From Clostridiales bacterium (GTDB lineage: Bacteria; Bacillota; Clostridia; Oscillospirales; UBA644), in the NCBI GenBank assembly GCA_003343705.1, contig QAKR01000014.1, forward strand, positions 11,825 to 75,824: a DNA stretch of 64,000 bases, in the 5' to 3' direction. Position 1 is the stretch's first letter, and the number at the start of each line of letters is the position of its first letter. The position numbers and the translations under genes are program-made. The notes under the pieces are model-generated. The model saw nothing but the letters and a program-made list of their open reading frames with translations. It did no database searches and was not told where the DNA came from. Below are positions 28,049 to 37,082 of the stretch, one piece after another.

Positions 28049-28100
28049 GGCTTTTCTGTGCCGACAGGCGTACAGAGGTACGTTGAGACTCAGAAAAGTC
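28049..28100. repeat. Long imperfect hairpin in the gap between the dockerin gene and clpC
   Basis: GGCTTTTCTG (28049-28058) pairs with CAGAAAAGTC (28091-28100), enclosing CGTAC-AGAG-GTACG. Confidence 0.5.
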
Positions 28101-28126
28101 AAAAGTTAAAAAAGCTGATAAAATCA

Positions 28127-28156
28127 GTAAAAAACGTGGTAATCCACGTTTTTTAC
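28127..28156. terminator. Bidirectional terminator, dockerin gene / clpC
   Basis: GTAAAAAACGTGG-TAAT-CCACGTTTTTTAC, a perfect 13-bp stem with A/T runs on both sides. Confidence 0.75.
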
Positions 28157-28239
28157 ACCTTTAAAATCTTAAATATTAATTAACGATAACTTATTTTGAA
28201 ACTAAGCTTTTTTCGGTCAGGGCGTTTGTCGTTAGTCTG

Positions 28240-28271
28240 AAGGTCGCAGGAGAATCCTACGACCTTTTTTT
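28240..28271 (+). terminator. Hairpin with T-run at the end of clpC
   Basis: AAGGTCGCAGGA pairs with TCCTACGACCTT and is followed by eight T on the plus strand. The stem repeats, in altered form, the AAGGTCGCAG stem at 27963. It abuts the clpC stop at 28271. Confidence 0.65.
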
Positions 28272-30715
28272 TATTCTTTTTCAAAAACTATTTTACCTTC
28301 AGAAGCTTTTGCTATAACCTTATCTCCGTTAGTAAAAGTTTTATCAAGCATTTTTTCAGCAATGCTATCCTCAATAAGCGATTGAATTGCACGTTTAAGC
28401 GGCCTTGCCCCGTAAATAACATCAAAACCTTTATCCGCAATTATATCTATTGCACTGTCGTCAACAGTCAAGGATATTCCAAGATCTGTAAGCCGTTTTT
28501 GAACGCCCACAACAAGCCGTTTAGCTATTTCACGTATGCTTTGTTTATTCAGTTGTTCAAAAACAATTATATCGTCTATACGGTTTAAAAACTCCGGACG
28601 AAAAGTCCGTTTCAGTTCGCCCATTACGTCATTTTTAATTTTTTCCTGTGTTTTTGAAAATTCATCTTCTTGCGGCGTAAAACCAAGCTTTTTTTGCTCT
28701 GTTATCATTTTAGCACCGATGTTTGAAGTCATTATGATAACTGTATTTTTAAAGTCAACTTTTCTGCCCTGTGCGTCAGTTAAGATACCGTCGTCAAGAA
28801 TTTGCAAAAGCACATTGAAAACATCGGGATGTGCTTTTTCAATTTCGTCAAATAAAATAACGCTGTATGGTTTACGACGAACTTTTTCGGTAAGCTGCCC
28901 ACCTTCGTCAAATCCTACATATCCCGGAGGTGATCCAATAAGACGTGAAACTGTGTGTTTTTCCATATATTCAGACATATCTACACGAATCATGGAATTT
29001 TCATCGCCGAACATAACTTCTGAAAGAGCTTTTGAAAGTTCTGTTTTCCCTACACCGGTAGGCCCTAAGAAAAGGAAGGAACCAACAGGCCGTTTCGGGT
29101 CTTTTAACCCTACACGTCCGCGGCGTATTGCTTTTGCAACGGATTTTACGGCTTCATCTTGCCCCACAACACGTTCGTGCAGAATATTTTCCATGTTTAA
29201 AAGACGTTCGCTTTCTTCGTTAACAAGTTTTTTAACGGGAATACCTGTTGACTGGGAAATAACATCTTCTATTTCATTGCTTGAAACAACAAGGTTTTTA
29301 GATGAGTTTTCATCAGCCCATTTTTTCTTCAATGTAGCAAGCTCTTCTTCTGCTTTCTTTTCATCATCACGGAGTCTTGCTGCTTTTTCAAAGTCTTGAT
29401 TATGAACTGCGTCTTCTTTTTCAGCGATAATTCGTGCAATGTTTGCTTCTTTTTCTTTTAGATCCGGAGGAGCGGTTAAACTTTGTATTCTGATTCGGCT
29501 TGCTGCTTCATCCATAAGATCTATGGCTTTGTCCGGTAAATATCTATCTTGAATATATCTTTTAGAAAGCCGTACCGCGCTCTCTATTGCGTCATCAGTT
29601 ATTTTTACCTTATGATGGGCTTCGTACTTATCTCGAATACCTTTAAGAATTGCAATTGCGTCTTCAACTGACGGCTCTTCAACAATTATAGGTTGGAAAC
29701 GACGTTCAAGAGCTGCGTCTTTTTCTATGTTTTTACGATATTCATCCAGTGTCGTTGCGCCTATTACCTGTAACTCACCTCGGGCTAATGACGGTTTAAG
29801 AATGTTTGCTGCGTCAACTGCCCCTTCTGCAGAACCCGCACCTACAAGCACATGAATTTCATCAATAAACAAAATTACATTTCCTGCTTTTGTAACTTCA
29901 TTAATTGAATTTTTAATACGCTCCTCAAAGTCGCCCCTGTACTTACTTCCAGCAATCATTGATGCAATATCAAGTGTAACAACACGTTTACCCTTTAACA
30001 TCTCAGGGACTTTCCCGTCGATAATATGCTGAGCCAATCCTTCGGCAATTGCAGTTTTGCCTACACCGGGTTCACCTATAAGACAGGGATTGTTTTTAGT
30101 ACGTCTTGAAAGAATTTGTATAACACGTTCTATTTCTTTTGTTCTTCCAATAACAGGGTCGATTTTATGGTCTGCTGCCATATCTGTAAGATCTCTGCCG
30201 AATGTGTCAAGAGTTGGAGTATCTTTATGTGTTTTCTTTCCGGTTTTCCGGTCTTTTTGTTCTGTACGGTCTCCCTGTGCAGCAACAAGCCCCATACTCT
30301 CAAGAATATCGGCGTATATATCCTTAATATCGGCACCGTCAAGTTCTATAATTTCAACACCTTTACTGTCACGTTCACGTAAAAGTGCCATCAAAAGGTG
30401 CTCTGTTCCGATAACGTTATGCCCTGTTTGACGTGCTTCAAGAAAAGACTGTTCAAGTATCTTTTTAAGACGAGGTGTCATATCCTGTCCGGAAACTGTT
30501 GACGGTGTCCCTGTCCCGATAAGCTCTGATATTTTGGAAACAACATATTCGCTTGTTATTCCGTTTTGTAATAAAACTTTATGTGCCACGCTTTCGTGAG
30601 TTTGGGTAAGACCTAAAAGTAAATGTTCCGTTCCTATATATCCGTGCCCAAGCTCTTGAGCCGAACGCATAGCCGAGTTAAGAGCTTCGGAAGCTTTTGA
30701 AGAAAAATTATTCAT
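28271..30715 (-). CDS. clpC: ATP-dependent Clp protease ATPase subunit ClpC
   Basis: Hsp100 unfoldase that feeds substrates, including McsB-phosphorylated proteins, to ClpP. The 814-residue protein has a double Clp_N domain (~1-145), a first AAA+ domain (Walker A GEPGVGKT, ~212-219), a UVR-containing middle region (~420-455), a second AAA+ domain ([14 protein letters not shown]) and the C-terminal small domain. ATG 30715 is chosen over 30724 because the AAAGGA site directly abuts the latter. Last gene of the CtsR regulon operon. Confidence 0.96.
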   Translation of the reverse strand: MNNFSSKASEALNSAMRSAQELGHGYIGTEHLLLGLTQTHESVAHKVLLQNGITSEYVVSKISELIGTGTPSTVSGQDMTPRLKKILEQSFLEARQTGHNVIGTEHLLMALLRERDSKGVEIIELDGADIKDIYADILESMGLVAAQGDRTEQKDRKTGKKTHKDTPTLDTFGRDLTDMAADHKIDPVIGRTKEIERVIQILSRRTKNNPCLIGEPGVGKTAIAEGLAQHIIDGKVPEMLKGKRVVTLDIASMIAGSKYRGDFEERIKNSINEVTKAGNVILFIDEIHVLVGAGSAEGAVDAANILKPSLARGELQVIGATTLDEYRKNIEKDAALERRFQPIIVEEPSVEDAIAILKGIRDKYEAHHKVKITDDAIESAVRLSKRYIQDRYLPDKAIDLMDEAASRIRIQSLTAPPDLKEKEANIARIIAEKEDAVHNQDFEKAARLRDDEKKAEEELATLKKKWADENSSKNLVVSSNEIEDVISQSTGIPVKKLVNEESERLLNMENILHERVVGQDEAVKSVAKAIRRGRVGLKDPKRPVGSFLFLGPTGVGKTELSKALSEVMFGDENSMIRVDMSEYMEKHTVSRLIGSPPGYVGFDEGGQLTEKVRRKPYSVILFDEIEKAHPDVFNVLLQILDDGILTDAQGRKVDFKNTVIIMTSNIGAKMITEQKKLGFTPQEDEFSKTQEKIKNDVMGELKRTFRPEFLNRIDDIIVFEQLNKQSIREIAKRLVVGVQKRLTDLGISLTVDDSAIDIIADKGFDVIYGARPLKRAIQSLIEDSIAEKMLDKTFTNGDKVIAKASEGKIVFEKE

Positions 30716-30751
30716 ATTTATCATTCCTTTCCGTTTGAATGTTTATTTATA

Positions 30752-31732
30752 TTATTTGTTTAACGCCTGTCTTACAAGCTCTGCACGCTTTACATCACGT
30801 TGACGGATTTCCATATTCTCGCCGCCGTAAAGCATTAACGTGTACGGTTGAGCCTTAAGAAAAATATCATCAAGCATTCTTAAATCAAGATTCAGGATTT
30901 CACCCTCTGCACCTAACCGTACATCTGAAAGAAGCTTTGAGAACTCCTGCGATGAGAGAAGTCTCGCCTCTTTTAAAACGCCGTATGCTCTGAAAATTCT
31001 ATCTTCAATATTAATGTTTTCAAGCATCTTTTCACGTAAGGCAGCTTCGTTCTGGGCAATTTGAGAAACTACTTCCAATAAACGTTCTAATGTGTCAGCT
31101 TCAGTTATACCAAGGGAGATTTGGTTTGAAACCTGATATAGGCAAGCTCCCGGCTGAGAACCTTCACCATACAGGCCTCGGACAGTTAATCCTACCTGAG
31201 AAACAGTATTAATAATTTTATTAATAAGCCCACTCTCATGTAATCCGGGTAAATGCATCATAACTGATGCACGTAAGCCTGTTCCCAGATTTGTGGGACA
31301 GTGAGTAAGAAAACCTAAATTTTCAGAGAATGCAAAATGAAGTTTTTCGTCAAGCTCATCGTCAAGCTTGTTTGCAATGTCGTAAAGCTTTTTTATTTTT
31401 TCGCCTTTTCCTATAACTTGTATACGTAAATGGTCTTCTTCATTTATCATTATGGATATGTTATGTTTTCTGTCAAGCAAAAGCCCTGAGCCGGCACGGT
31501 CGTTGGCAAATTCAAGGCTGATCAGATGCTCTTCAACCATTGACCCTGCCTGTATTGTGGTTAGGCTTTCCATATCGATGTAATCAAAGCTGTATCCGGG
31601 TAAGCTTTTCGCTGCATCTTTTATCTTTTGGCGTACATCCTTTTTTGCATCAGGTGTAAGACGAGAAGCAAAGGGTATATCTTTGAGATTACGAGCCAAA
31701 CGTATACGCGTTGAAACAACTGTTTTATCCAT
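30752..31732 (-). CDS. mcsB: Protein arginine kinase McsB
   Basis: Phosphorylates arginines on misfolded proteins and on CtsR, marking them for ClpCP. It belongs to the guanido-kinase fold, with VVSTRIRLARNL at the N-terminus, LTHCPTNLGTGLRASVM (~residues 160-176, containing the catalytic Cys and the phosphate-binding Arg) and RGLYGEGSQ. The start is uncertain between ATG 31744 and ATG 31732; the latter has better spacing to GGTGAG. The length of about 326 residues is slightly shorter than in Bacillus. It overlaps the mcsA stop. Confidence 0.92.
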   Translation of the reverse strand: MDKTVVSTRIRLARNLKDIPFASRLTPDAKKDVRQKIKDAAKSLPGYSFDYIDMESLTTIQAGSMVEEHLISLEFANDRAGSGLLLDRKHNISIMINEEDHLRIQVIGKGEKIKKLYDIANKLDDELDEKLHFAFSENLGFLTHCPTNLGTGLRASVMMHLPGLHESGLINKIINTVSQVGLTVRGLYGEGSQPGACLYQVSNQISLGITEADTLERLLEVVSQIAQNEAALREKMLENINIEDRIFRAYGVLKEARLLSSQEFSKLLSDVRLGAEGEILNLDLRMLDDIFLKAQPYTLMLYGGENMEIRQRDVKRAELVRQALNK

Positions 31733-32225
31733 TTTGCTCACCATCCTTCTGTTCTGAGATTTCCTTTATTCGGTCTCTGATTTTTGCAGCTTTTTCAAAG
31801 TTCTCTGTTGCAATTGCTTCTTCAAGCTGTTTTTTAAGTTTTTCGGTTTCACTCATTTTCTTTCCTTTAAATGAAAGAGGAGTTTTCCCTATATGTTTTT
31901 TATTGCCGTGCATTCTTGCTAATGCAGGCATAAGGCGATTTGAAAATGTATTATAACAATCTGCGCATCCGACTTTACCGTTTTTACTTATTTCAGAAAA
32001 TAATATTCCGCAGGTAGGGCAACGTAGTTCGGAAAGCTCTGTGCTTCTTTCAAAAAAGTTTGGCAGCATATTATCAAGCCCGAAAATATTGCTCAGCGAC
32101 GGCATTTGCGAAAGACCTATTTTAGAAGCACATTCGGAACATAGAAAAATCTCGCTGGTTTTTCCGTTTATAGTTTGTTTAAGGTACGTAGTGGCAACAT
32201 TCTTTTTGCAGTTTTCACATAACAT
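31725..32225 (-). CDS. mcsA: McsA, activator of McsB
   Basis: A 166-residue zinc-binding partner of McsB. Two zinc modules of paired CxxC motifs are visible (CENC and CSEC near residues 3-35, CPTC and CADC near 69-95), followed by a C-terminal UVR motif (~125-160: LKKQLEEAIATENFEKAAKI). In B. subtilis it binds and activates McsB and modulates CtsR. It lies 6 bases after ctsR. Confidence 0.93.
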   Translation of the reverse strand: MLCENCKKNVATTYLKQTINGKTSEIFLCSECASKIGLSQMPSLSNIFGLDNMLPNFFERSTELSELRCPTCGILFSEISKNGKVGCADCYNTFSNRLMPALARMHGNKKHIGKTPLSFKGKKMSETEKLKKQLEEAIATENFEKAAKIRDRIKEISEQKDGEQNG

Positions 32226-32231
32226 TTTTAA

Positions 32232-32687
32232 TCATCCTTTCAATACAAGCAATATGTTTTTTAATATAGATGCTCTTACCTCATCACGTTCTGAAGGTGA
32301 AACAACCGACAGAGCATTATCAGACGTTGCAGCCCTTATAAGCCTATGGGTTTGGAGGGTTATATATCCGTTATCCTCCATGTTTTTTAAAAAAAGTGCG
32401 GCATCCAGATTTGTTAGTGTTTTACCTATGGAATTTATAATATGCATTATCTGTGCATTTTTATCACTATATTCAACCTGACGTATTCGAATATAACCAC
32501 CGCCGCCTCTTCGGCTTTCTATAATGTAACCATGTTCCGGTGTGAATCGAGAGGTGATGACGTAATTTATCTGACTCGGTACAACATTAAAGCGTTGTGC
32601 CAGCTCATTACGCCCGAGCTCAATAATTCCGTTTTGCGATTCCAATAAATCCTTAATAAAAGCACTTATTATGTCGCTTTGTTTCAA
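32232..32687 (-). CDS. ctsR: Transcriptional repressor CtsR
   Basis: Class III heat-shock repressor. The 151-residue protein has an N-terminal winged helix-turn-helix (ELGRNELAQRFNVVPSQINY) and the beta-wing RRGGGGYIRI that inserts into the DNA minor groove and senses heat; the glycine run is intact. Its own promoter is flanked by two CtsR boxes, so it is autoregulated. First gene of ctsR-mcsA-mcsB-clpC. Confidence 0.96.
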   Translation of the reverse strand: MKQSDIISAFIKDLLESQNGIIELGRNELAQRFNVVPSQINYVITSRFTPEHGYIIESRRGGGGYIRIRQVEYSDKNAQIMHIINSIGKTLTNLDAALFLKNMEDNGYITLQTHRLIRAATSDNALSVVSPSERDEVRASILKNILLVLKG

Positions 32688-32703
32688 TTTAATCGCCTCC
32701 TTG

Positions 32704-32726
32704 TTTGACTTTGACTTTCTTTGACC
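32704..32726 (-). promoter_or_regulatory. CtsR box downstream of the ctsR promoter -10
   Basis: On the minus strand: GGTCAAA-GAA-AGTCAAA (32726-32710), the consensus heptad direct repeat with a 3-base spacer, plus a third overlapping heptad AGTCAAA (32710-32704). Confidence 0.9.
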
Positions 32727-32735
32727 TTCGTGTAT

Positions 32736-32764
32736 ATTATATCATTTAAATGAAAAAAACACAA
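32736..32764 (-). promoter_or_regulatory. Sigma-A promoter of the ctsR operon
   Basis: Minus strand TTGTGT (32764-32759), 17-base spacer, TATAAT (32741-32736), placed between two CtsR boxes. Confidence 0.8.
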
Positions 32765-32774
32765 ATTTAATTAA

Positions 32775-32791
32775 AGTCAGAGAAGGTCAAA
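32775..32791 (+). promoter_or_regulatory. Second CtsR box upstream of the ctsR promoter
   Basis: AGTCAGA-GAA-GGTCAAA: a heptad repeat with one deviation in the first half, 11 bases upstream of the -35 element. Opposite orientation to the first box. Confidence 0.75.
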
Positions 32792-32831
32792 TAATTTGCA
32801 AATTTAATATAAAAAATTGTATTATCTTTAA

Positions 32832-32867
32832 TTTACTTAAAATATCGCTTGTTTACTTAAAATATCG
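32832..32867 (+). repeat. Two identical 16-bp direct repeats upstream of the hydrogenase-maturation promoter
   Basis: TTTACTTAAAATATCG occurs at 32832-32847 and again, base for base, at 32852-32867. The period is exactly 20 bp (two helical turns). The second copy ends 26 bp before the -35 element. This is the geometry of an activator site. Confidence 0.7.
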
Positions 32868-32893
32868 TAATTTTAAAATAAATGAAAAGAGTG

Positions 32894-32922
32894 TTGATTT
32901 TTTAACAATATAGTGTTATAAT
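32894..32922 (+). promoter_or_regulatory. Sigma-A promoter of the hydrogenase-maturation operon
   Basis: TTGATT (32894-32899), 17-base spacer, TATAAT (32917-32922). It drives a leader of about 160 bases. Confidence 0.85.
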
Positions 32923-32929
32923 ATTAATA

Positions 32930-33056
32930 GGTAATGGGGAAGAAGTTTCTGACCTTGAACCGATGTTTTAATTCTATCCGATCACGAGGGTTTTCCGGAT
33001 GACAGGAGTTTTGTGTTTGATTACAAATCCTATGTCATTCGGCATGGGATTTTTTG
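32930..33056 (+). promoter_or_regulatory. Candidate riboswitch or attenuator in the hyd operon leader
   Basis: The leader can form a terminator: AATCCTATG (33026-33034), loop, CATGGGATT (33043-33051), T-run to 33056. It has a competing antiterminator in which CCGGATGACAGGA (32995-33007) pairs with TCCTATGTCATTCGG (33028-33042). The antiterminator arm can in turn pair with ATCCG (32976-32980). An upstream aptamer-sized segment (32930-32990) precedes them. It matches no riboswitch class I can recall. Confidence 0.65.
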
Positions 33057-33090
33057 TTATTTATTTTACTAAACGATTTGGAGAAGTTTT

Positions 33091-33336
33091 ATGGAAAACA
33101 GAATAGCTTTGGTTGGGATTATCGTTGAAGACGGTGACAGTGTGATGAAAGTTAATAATATTTTACATGATTATAATAAATTTATAATCGGTCGTATGGG
33201 TGTTCCTCATCGTGAAAGAGGTCTTTGTATTATAAGTATTGTCGTTGATGCCACTACGGATATAACATCGGCACTTTCGGGTAAACTCGGTGCAGTTCCC
33301 GGTGTTTCTACAAAGACTATATATTCAAAAATATGA
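33091..33336 (+). CDS. Iron-only hydrogenase system regulator, TM1266 family
   Basis: An 81-residue protein with a ferredoxin-like/ACT-like fold pattern (MENRIALVGIIVED, then GRMGVPHRERGLCIISIVVD), matching the small TM1266-type putative regulators linked to [FeFe]-hydrogenase maturation genes. It has no DNA-binding helix-turn-helix, so it may sense a ligand or metal. First gene of the operon, overlapping hydE by 4 bases. Confidence 0.85.
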   Translation: MENRIALVGIIVEDGDSVMKVNNILHDYNKFIIGRMGVPHRERGLCIISIVVDATTDITSALSGKLGAVPGVSTKTIYSKI

Positions 33337-34367
33337 ACTTATTAGATAATTTACAAAAAAACAAAACATTAAAAAAAGAAGAATTCATCACGCTTCTTGA
33401 AAAATATGAGCAATATGCAGAGGCGGCAAAAAAACTTGCCCGTGAAACTGCTGTTGAGGCATATGGTAATAAAATTTATTTACGTGGGCTTATTGAATTT
33501 ACAAGCTATTGTAAAAATAATTGTTATTATTGCGGTTTACGCTGTTCAAACAAAAAGGCGGAGCGATACCGATTAACTCCTGAACAAATTTTTGAAGCTG
33601 CGAATGAGGGATATTCGTTGGGTTTCAGAACCTTTGTTTTGCAAGGCGGAGAAGACCCGTATTTTACTGCAGACAGGCTTACCTATATAGTAAGCGGTTT
33701 AAAAAAACTTCACCCGGACTGTGCGGTAACACTTTCTGTTGGTGAACGAAGCGAAGATGAGTATGCCTCGTTTAAAAAATCCGGTGCAGACAGGTTCTTA
33801 CTTAGACATGAAACGGCTACTTCTGATCATTACCAAAAACTTCATCCAAAAGAACTTTCCCTGGAAAACAGAAAAAATTGCCTTCATATATTAAAAAAAC
33901 TTGGCTTTCAAACAGGAACAGGTTTTATGGTGGGGGCACCCTTCCAGACAAACGAACATATTGCAGAAGATTTATTGTTTATAAAAGATATTAACCCTGA
34001 AATGGTCGGAATAGGTCCGTTTTTACCTCATAAAGACACTCCTTTTTGCGAGAGTCCCCCGGGAAGTGTTGAGAAAACTTTATTCTTAATTTCAGTTATA
34101 CGTCTGATGCTTCCAAATGCGTTGATCCCGGCAACCACAGCATTGGGTACAGCTCAGGAAAACGGACGTGAAGCCGGGATTTTGTGCGGAGCTAATGTAT
34201 TAATGCCTAATTTATCACCTCTTTCGGTAAGAAAAAAGTATATGATTTATGATAATAAAATAAGCACCGGAGAAGAAGCTGCCGAAAGTGTACAAAAGCT
34301 AAAAGAGCATTTACAAGCAATAGGATACGAGGCTGTTGTTAACAGAGGCGATTATAAAAAACTTTAA
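33333..34367 (+). CDS. hydE: [FeFe]-hydrogenase H-cluster maturase HydE (radical SAM)
   Basis: Radical SAM enzyme that acts on the cysteine-bound Fe(CO)2CN intermediate during H-cluster synthesis. The [4Fe-4S] motif CKNNCYYCGLR (CxxxCxxC) lies near residues 52-62, followed by the SAM-binding region and LQGGEDPYFT. The length of 344 residues is normal. It overlaps the regulator gene (ATGA) and is followed after 54 bases by hydG. Confidence 0.93.
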   Translation: MNLLDNLQKNKTLKKEEFITLLEKYEQYAEAAKKLARETAVEAYGNKIYLRGLIEFTSYCKNNCYYCGLRCSNKKAERYRLTPEQIFEAANEGYSLGFRTFVLQGGEDPYFTADRLTYIVSGLKKLHPDCAVTLSVGERSEDEYASFKKSGADRFLLRHETATSDHYQKLHPKELSLENRKNCLHILKKLGFQTGTGFMVGAPFQTNEHIAEDLLFIKDINPEMVGIGPFLPHKDTPFCESPPGSVEKTLFLISVIRLMLPNALIPATTALGTAQENGREAGILCGANVLMPNLSPLSVRKKYMIYDNKISTGEEAAESVQKLKEHLQAIGYEAVVNRGDYKKL

Positions 34368-34421
34368 TAGCTGCATTTATTTAATGTATTAAATTAAAAA
34401 TTATAAAAGGACTTGATATAA

Positions 34422-35861
34422 ATGTATAGCACGAATTCTCTTAAAGCAGAAGAGTTTATAAACCACGATGAGATACTCGAAACGCTTGAATATGCTGAAA
34501 AAAATAAGAATAACATTAAGTTAATAGATGAAATTCTTGAGAAAGCGAAACCCAGAAGAACTGAAACAGGAACATATTGTTCAGGGTTAACTCACAGAGA
34601 AGCATCTGTTTTACTGGCTTGTGAAATTCCAGAAAAAATTGAACAAATGTATAAGCTTGCTGAGGAAATAAAGCTTGCTTTTTACGGGAACCGTATTGTG
34701 ATATTTGCACCGCTCTATCTTTCAAATTATTGTGTAAACGGTTGTGTGTATTGCCCATATCATTACAAAAATAAGCATATCTGCCGAAAGAAGCTGACAC
34801 AAGAAGAAATAGAAAAAGAGGTTGTCGCGTTACAGGATATGGGGCATAAACGTTTGGCAATCGAGGCAGGAGAAGACCCTGTAAATAATCCTATTGAATA
34901 CATTCTTGACAGTATAAAAACTATATATTCCATAAAACATAAAAACGGAGCTATACGCCGTGCTAATGTTAATATTGCGGCGACAACTGTTGAAAATTAT
35001 AAAAAGCTTAAAGATGCCGGAATAGGAACTTATGTACTTTTTCAGGAAACATATCATAAAGAAAGTTATCTTAAACTGCATCCCACAGGTCCTAAACATG
35101 ATTATGCATACCATACCGAGGCTATGGACAGGGCAATGGAGGGCGGTATAGATGATGTTGGTTTAGGTGTTTTATTTGGTTTGGAGCTTTATAAGTATGA
35201 GTTTGCTGGACTTTTGATGCATGCCGAACATCTGGAAGCCGTTCACGGAGTAGGTCCTCATACTATTAGTGTTCCTCGTATAAAACGTGCTGATGATATT
35301 GATCCGGATGTTTTTGATAACGGTATTAGTGATGAAACTTTTGCTAAGATTTGTGCACTTATCCGTATTTCTGTGCCATATACCGGAATGATTGTATCTA
35401 CACGTGAAAGCCAAGCTGTACGTGAAAAGGTTATCCGCCTGGGCGTTTCACAGGTAAGCGGAGGATCCCGTACCTCTGTAGGTGGATATTCAGAAGAAGA
35501 GAGACCTCACGAAACCGAGCAGTTTGATGTTTCAGACCAGCGTACCCTTGACGAAGTTGTGCAGTGGCTTTTAAGCATGGGTTATATTCCGTCATTTTGC
35601 ACCGCATGTTATCGCGAAGGAAGAACAGGTGATCGTTTTATGTCTTTGTGCAAATCCGGACAGATACAAAACTGCTGTCATCCAAACGCCCTTATGACAC
35701 TTAAAGAATACCTGGAGGATTATGCTAAACCTAATACAAAAGAAGTTGGCGAGTCTTTTATAAAAAAAGAACTTGAGAAAATACCTAACGTAAAGGTTAA
35801 AGGGTTAGCAAAAGAGTATATTGAAAATATACACAAAGGTAAACGTGATTTTAGATTTTGA
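34422..35861 (+). CDS. hydG: [FeFe]-hydrogenase maturase HydG (tyrosine lyase)
   Basis: Radical SAM enzyme that splits tyrosine to supply CO and cyanide for the H-cluster. The SAM cluster motif CVNGCVYCPYH lies near residues 107-117. The C-terminal extension has CTACYREGRTGDRFMSLCKSG, the CxxC...C ligands of the auxiliary iron-sulfur cluster that carries the dangler iron. The length of 479 residues is full. It is related to ThiH, but the C-terminal cysteines and the hydE/hydF neighbours settle it. Confidence 0.95.
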   Translation: MYSTNSLKAEEFINHDEILETLEYAEKNKNNIKLIDEILEKAKPRRTETGTYCSGLTHREASVLLACEIPEKIEQMYKLAEEIKLAFYGNRIVIFAPLYLSNYCVNGCVYCPYHYKNKHICRKKLTQEEIEKEVVALQDMGHKRLAIEAGEDPVNNPIEYILDSIKTIYSIKHKNGAIRRANVNIAATTVENYKKLKDAGIGTYVLFQETYHKESYLKLHPTGPKHDYAYHTEAMDRAMEGGIDDVGLGVLFGLELYKYEFAGLLMHAEHLEAVHGVGPHTISVPRIKRADDIDPDVFDNGISDETFAKICALIRISVPYTGMIVSTRESQAVREKVIRLGVSQVSGGSRTSVGGYSEEERPHETEQFDVSDQRTLDEVVQWLLSMGYIPSFCTACYREGRTGDRFMSLCKSGQIQNCCHPNALMTLKEYLEDYAKPNTKEVGESFIKKELEKIPNVKVKGLAKEYIENIHKGKRDFRF

Positions 35862-35873
35862 TGAGGTGAATTT

Positions 35874-37082
35874 ATGTCATTAAATGATACCCCCAGAGCA
35901 AACCGCTTGCATATTGCGATTTTCGGAAAACGTAACAGCGGCAAAAGCTCCCTTATAAATGCCATAACCGGTCAGCCTGTTGCTGTTGTTTCGGATGTTG
36001 CAGGGACAACAACAGACCCGGTTTATAAAACAATGGAAATTCACGGAATAGGCGCATGTGTACTTATTGACACGGCTGGTTTCGACGACGAGGGTTCTCT
36101 TGGTGAGATGCGAGTTGAAAAAACTCTGGATGTCGTTGAAAAAACAGATATTGCCGTTCTTTTATTCTCTGAAGGTGATTTGTCTTTTGAAAAAAGATGG
36201 CTTGAAACATTACGTAAAAAGAAAACTCCTGTTTTAGGAGTAATTAATAAAGCGGATATCTTAAAAGATGTTGAAGATTTTGCTGAAAAAATTAAATCAG
36301 AATGTAATATTGAACCAGTAGTTATCAGTGCAAAAAACAATATAAATATTTTAAAAGTTCGAGAGAAACTCATTGAGATGCTACCTGAGGATTACGAAAT
36401 TTCCGATATAACGGCAGGGCTTTGCGAAAAAGGCGATACGGTTCTTTTAGTAATGCCGCAAGATATACAAGCCCCTAAAGGGCGACTGATTCTACCTCAA
36501 GTTCAGACTTTGCGTAACCTGCTTGATAAAAAATGCTTAGTAATGAGTACAACAACAGATATGCTTGAACAAGCACTTTCGTCAATGGTTAAAGAGCCTG
36601 ATTTGATAATAACCGACAGCCAAGTTTTTAAAACGGTTTATGAGAAAAAACCGGCAAGTTCTAAATTAACTTCTTTTTCCGTTTTGTTTGCCAGATATAA
36701 AGGTGATATTTCGGAATTTGTGGAAGGTGCTAAAGCAATAGATCTTTTAAATGAAAATTCAAAGGTACTTATTGCTGAAGCCTGTACGCATGCACCTTTA
36801 TCGGAAGATATAGGGCGTGAGAAAATTCCACGTATGCTTAGGCAGCGTTTCGGAGAAGAGCTCACGGTTGATATTGTCAGCGGTGCTGAATTTCCGGAAT
36901 ATTTAAGTGACTATGACCTTATAATTCATTGTGGAGCATGTATGTTCAACCGAAAATATGTTCTCTCACGAATTGAGAAAGCTCGTGCAGCGGGTGTTAA
37001 AATTACAAATTACGGTGTAGTGATTGCTCATTTATCCGGGATTCTTGATAAAATTTATACAGGGGGGACTTATAATGGATAA
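35874..37082 (+). CDS. hydF: [FeFe]-hydrogenase maturation GTPase HydF
   Basis: GTPase scaffold that assembles and delivers the two-iron precursor to the hydrogenase. The N-terminal G domain has GKRNSGKSSLIN (~19-30), DTAGFDD and NKAD. The C-terminal cluster domain has the ligands CTH (~305) and HCGAC (~352), the CxH...HCxxC pattern specific to HydF. Length 402. It overlaps the PII-like gene by 8 bases. No hydrogenase structural gene is in the window. Confidence 0.95.
   Translation: MSLNDTPRANRLHIAIFGKRNSGKSSLINAITGQPVAVVSDVAGTTTDPVYKTMEIHGIGACVLIDTAGFDDEGSLGEMRVEKTLDVVEKTDIAVLLFSEGDLSFEKRWLETLRKKKTPVLGVINKADILKDVEDFAEKIKSECNIEPVVISAKNNINILKVREKLIEMLPEDYEISDITAGLCEKGDTVLLVMPQDIQAPKGRLILPQVQTLRNLLDKKCLVMSTTTDMLEQALSSMVKEPDLIITDSQVFKTVYEKKPASSKLTSFSVLFARYKGDISEFVEGAKAIDLLNENSKVLIAEACTHAPLSEDIGREKIPRMLRQRFGEELTVDIVSGAEFPEYLSDYDLIIHCGACMFNRKYVLSRIEKARAAGVKITNYGVVIAHLSGILDKIYTGGTYNG

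Noticed and set aside
28536..29399. 287-codon open frame opposite clpC.
   Set aside because: A shadow of clpC codon usage; serine- and phenylalanine-rich product without recognisable domains.
32941..32992. CTTGAACCGAT resembles part of the TPP riboswitch core.
   Set aside because: There is no CUGAGA box, no GCG-AGGGA arm, and the downstream genes are not thiamine genes.
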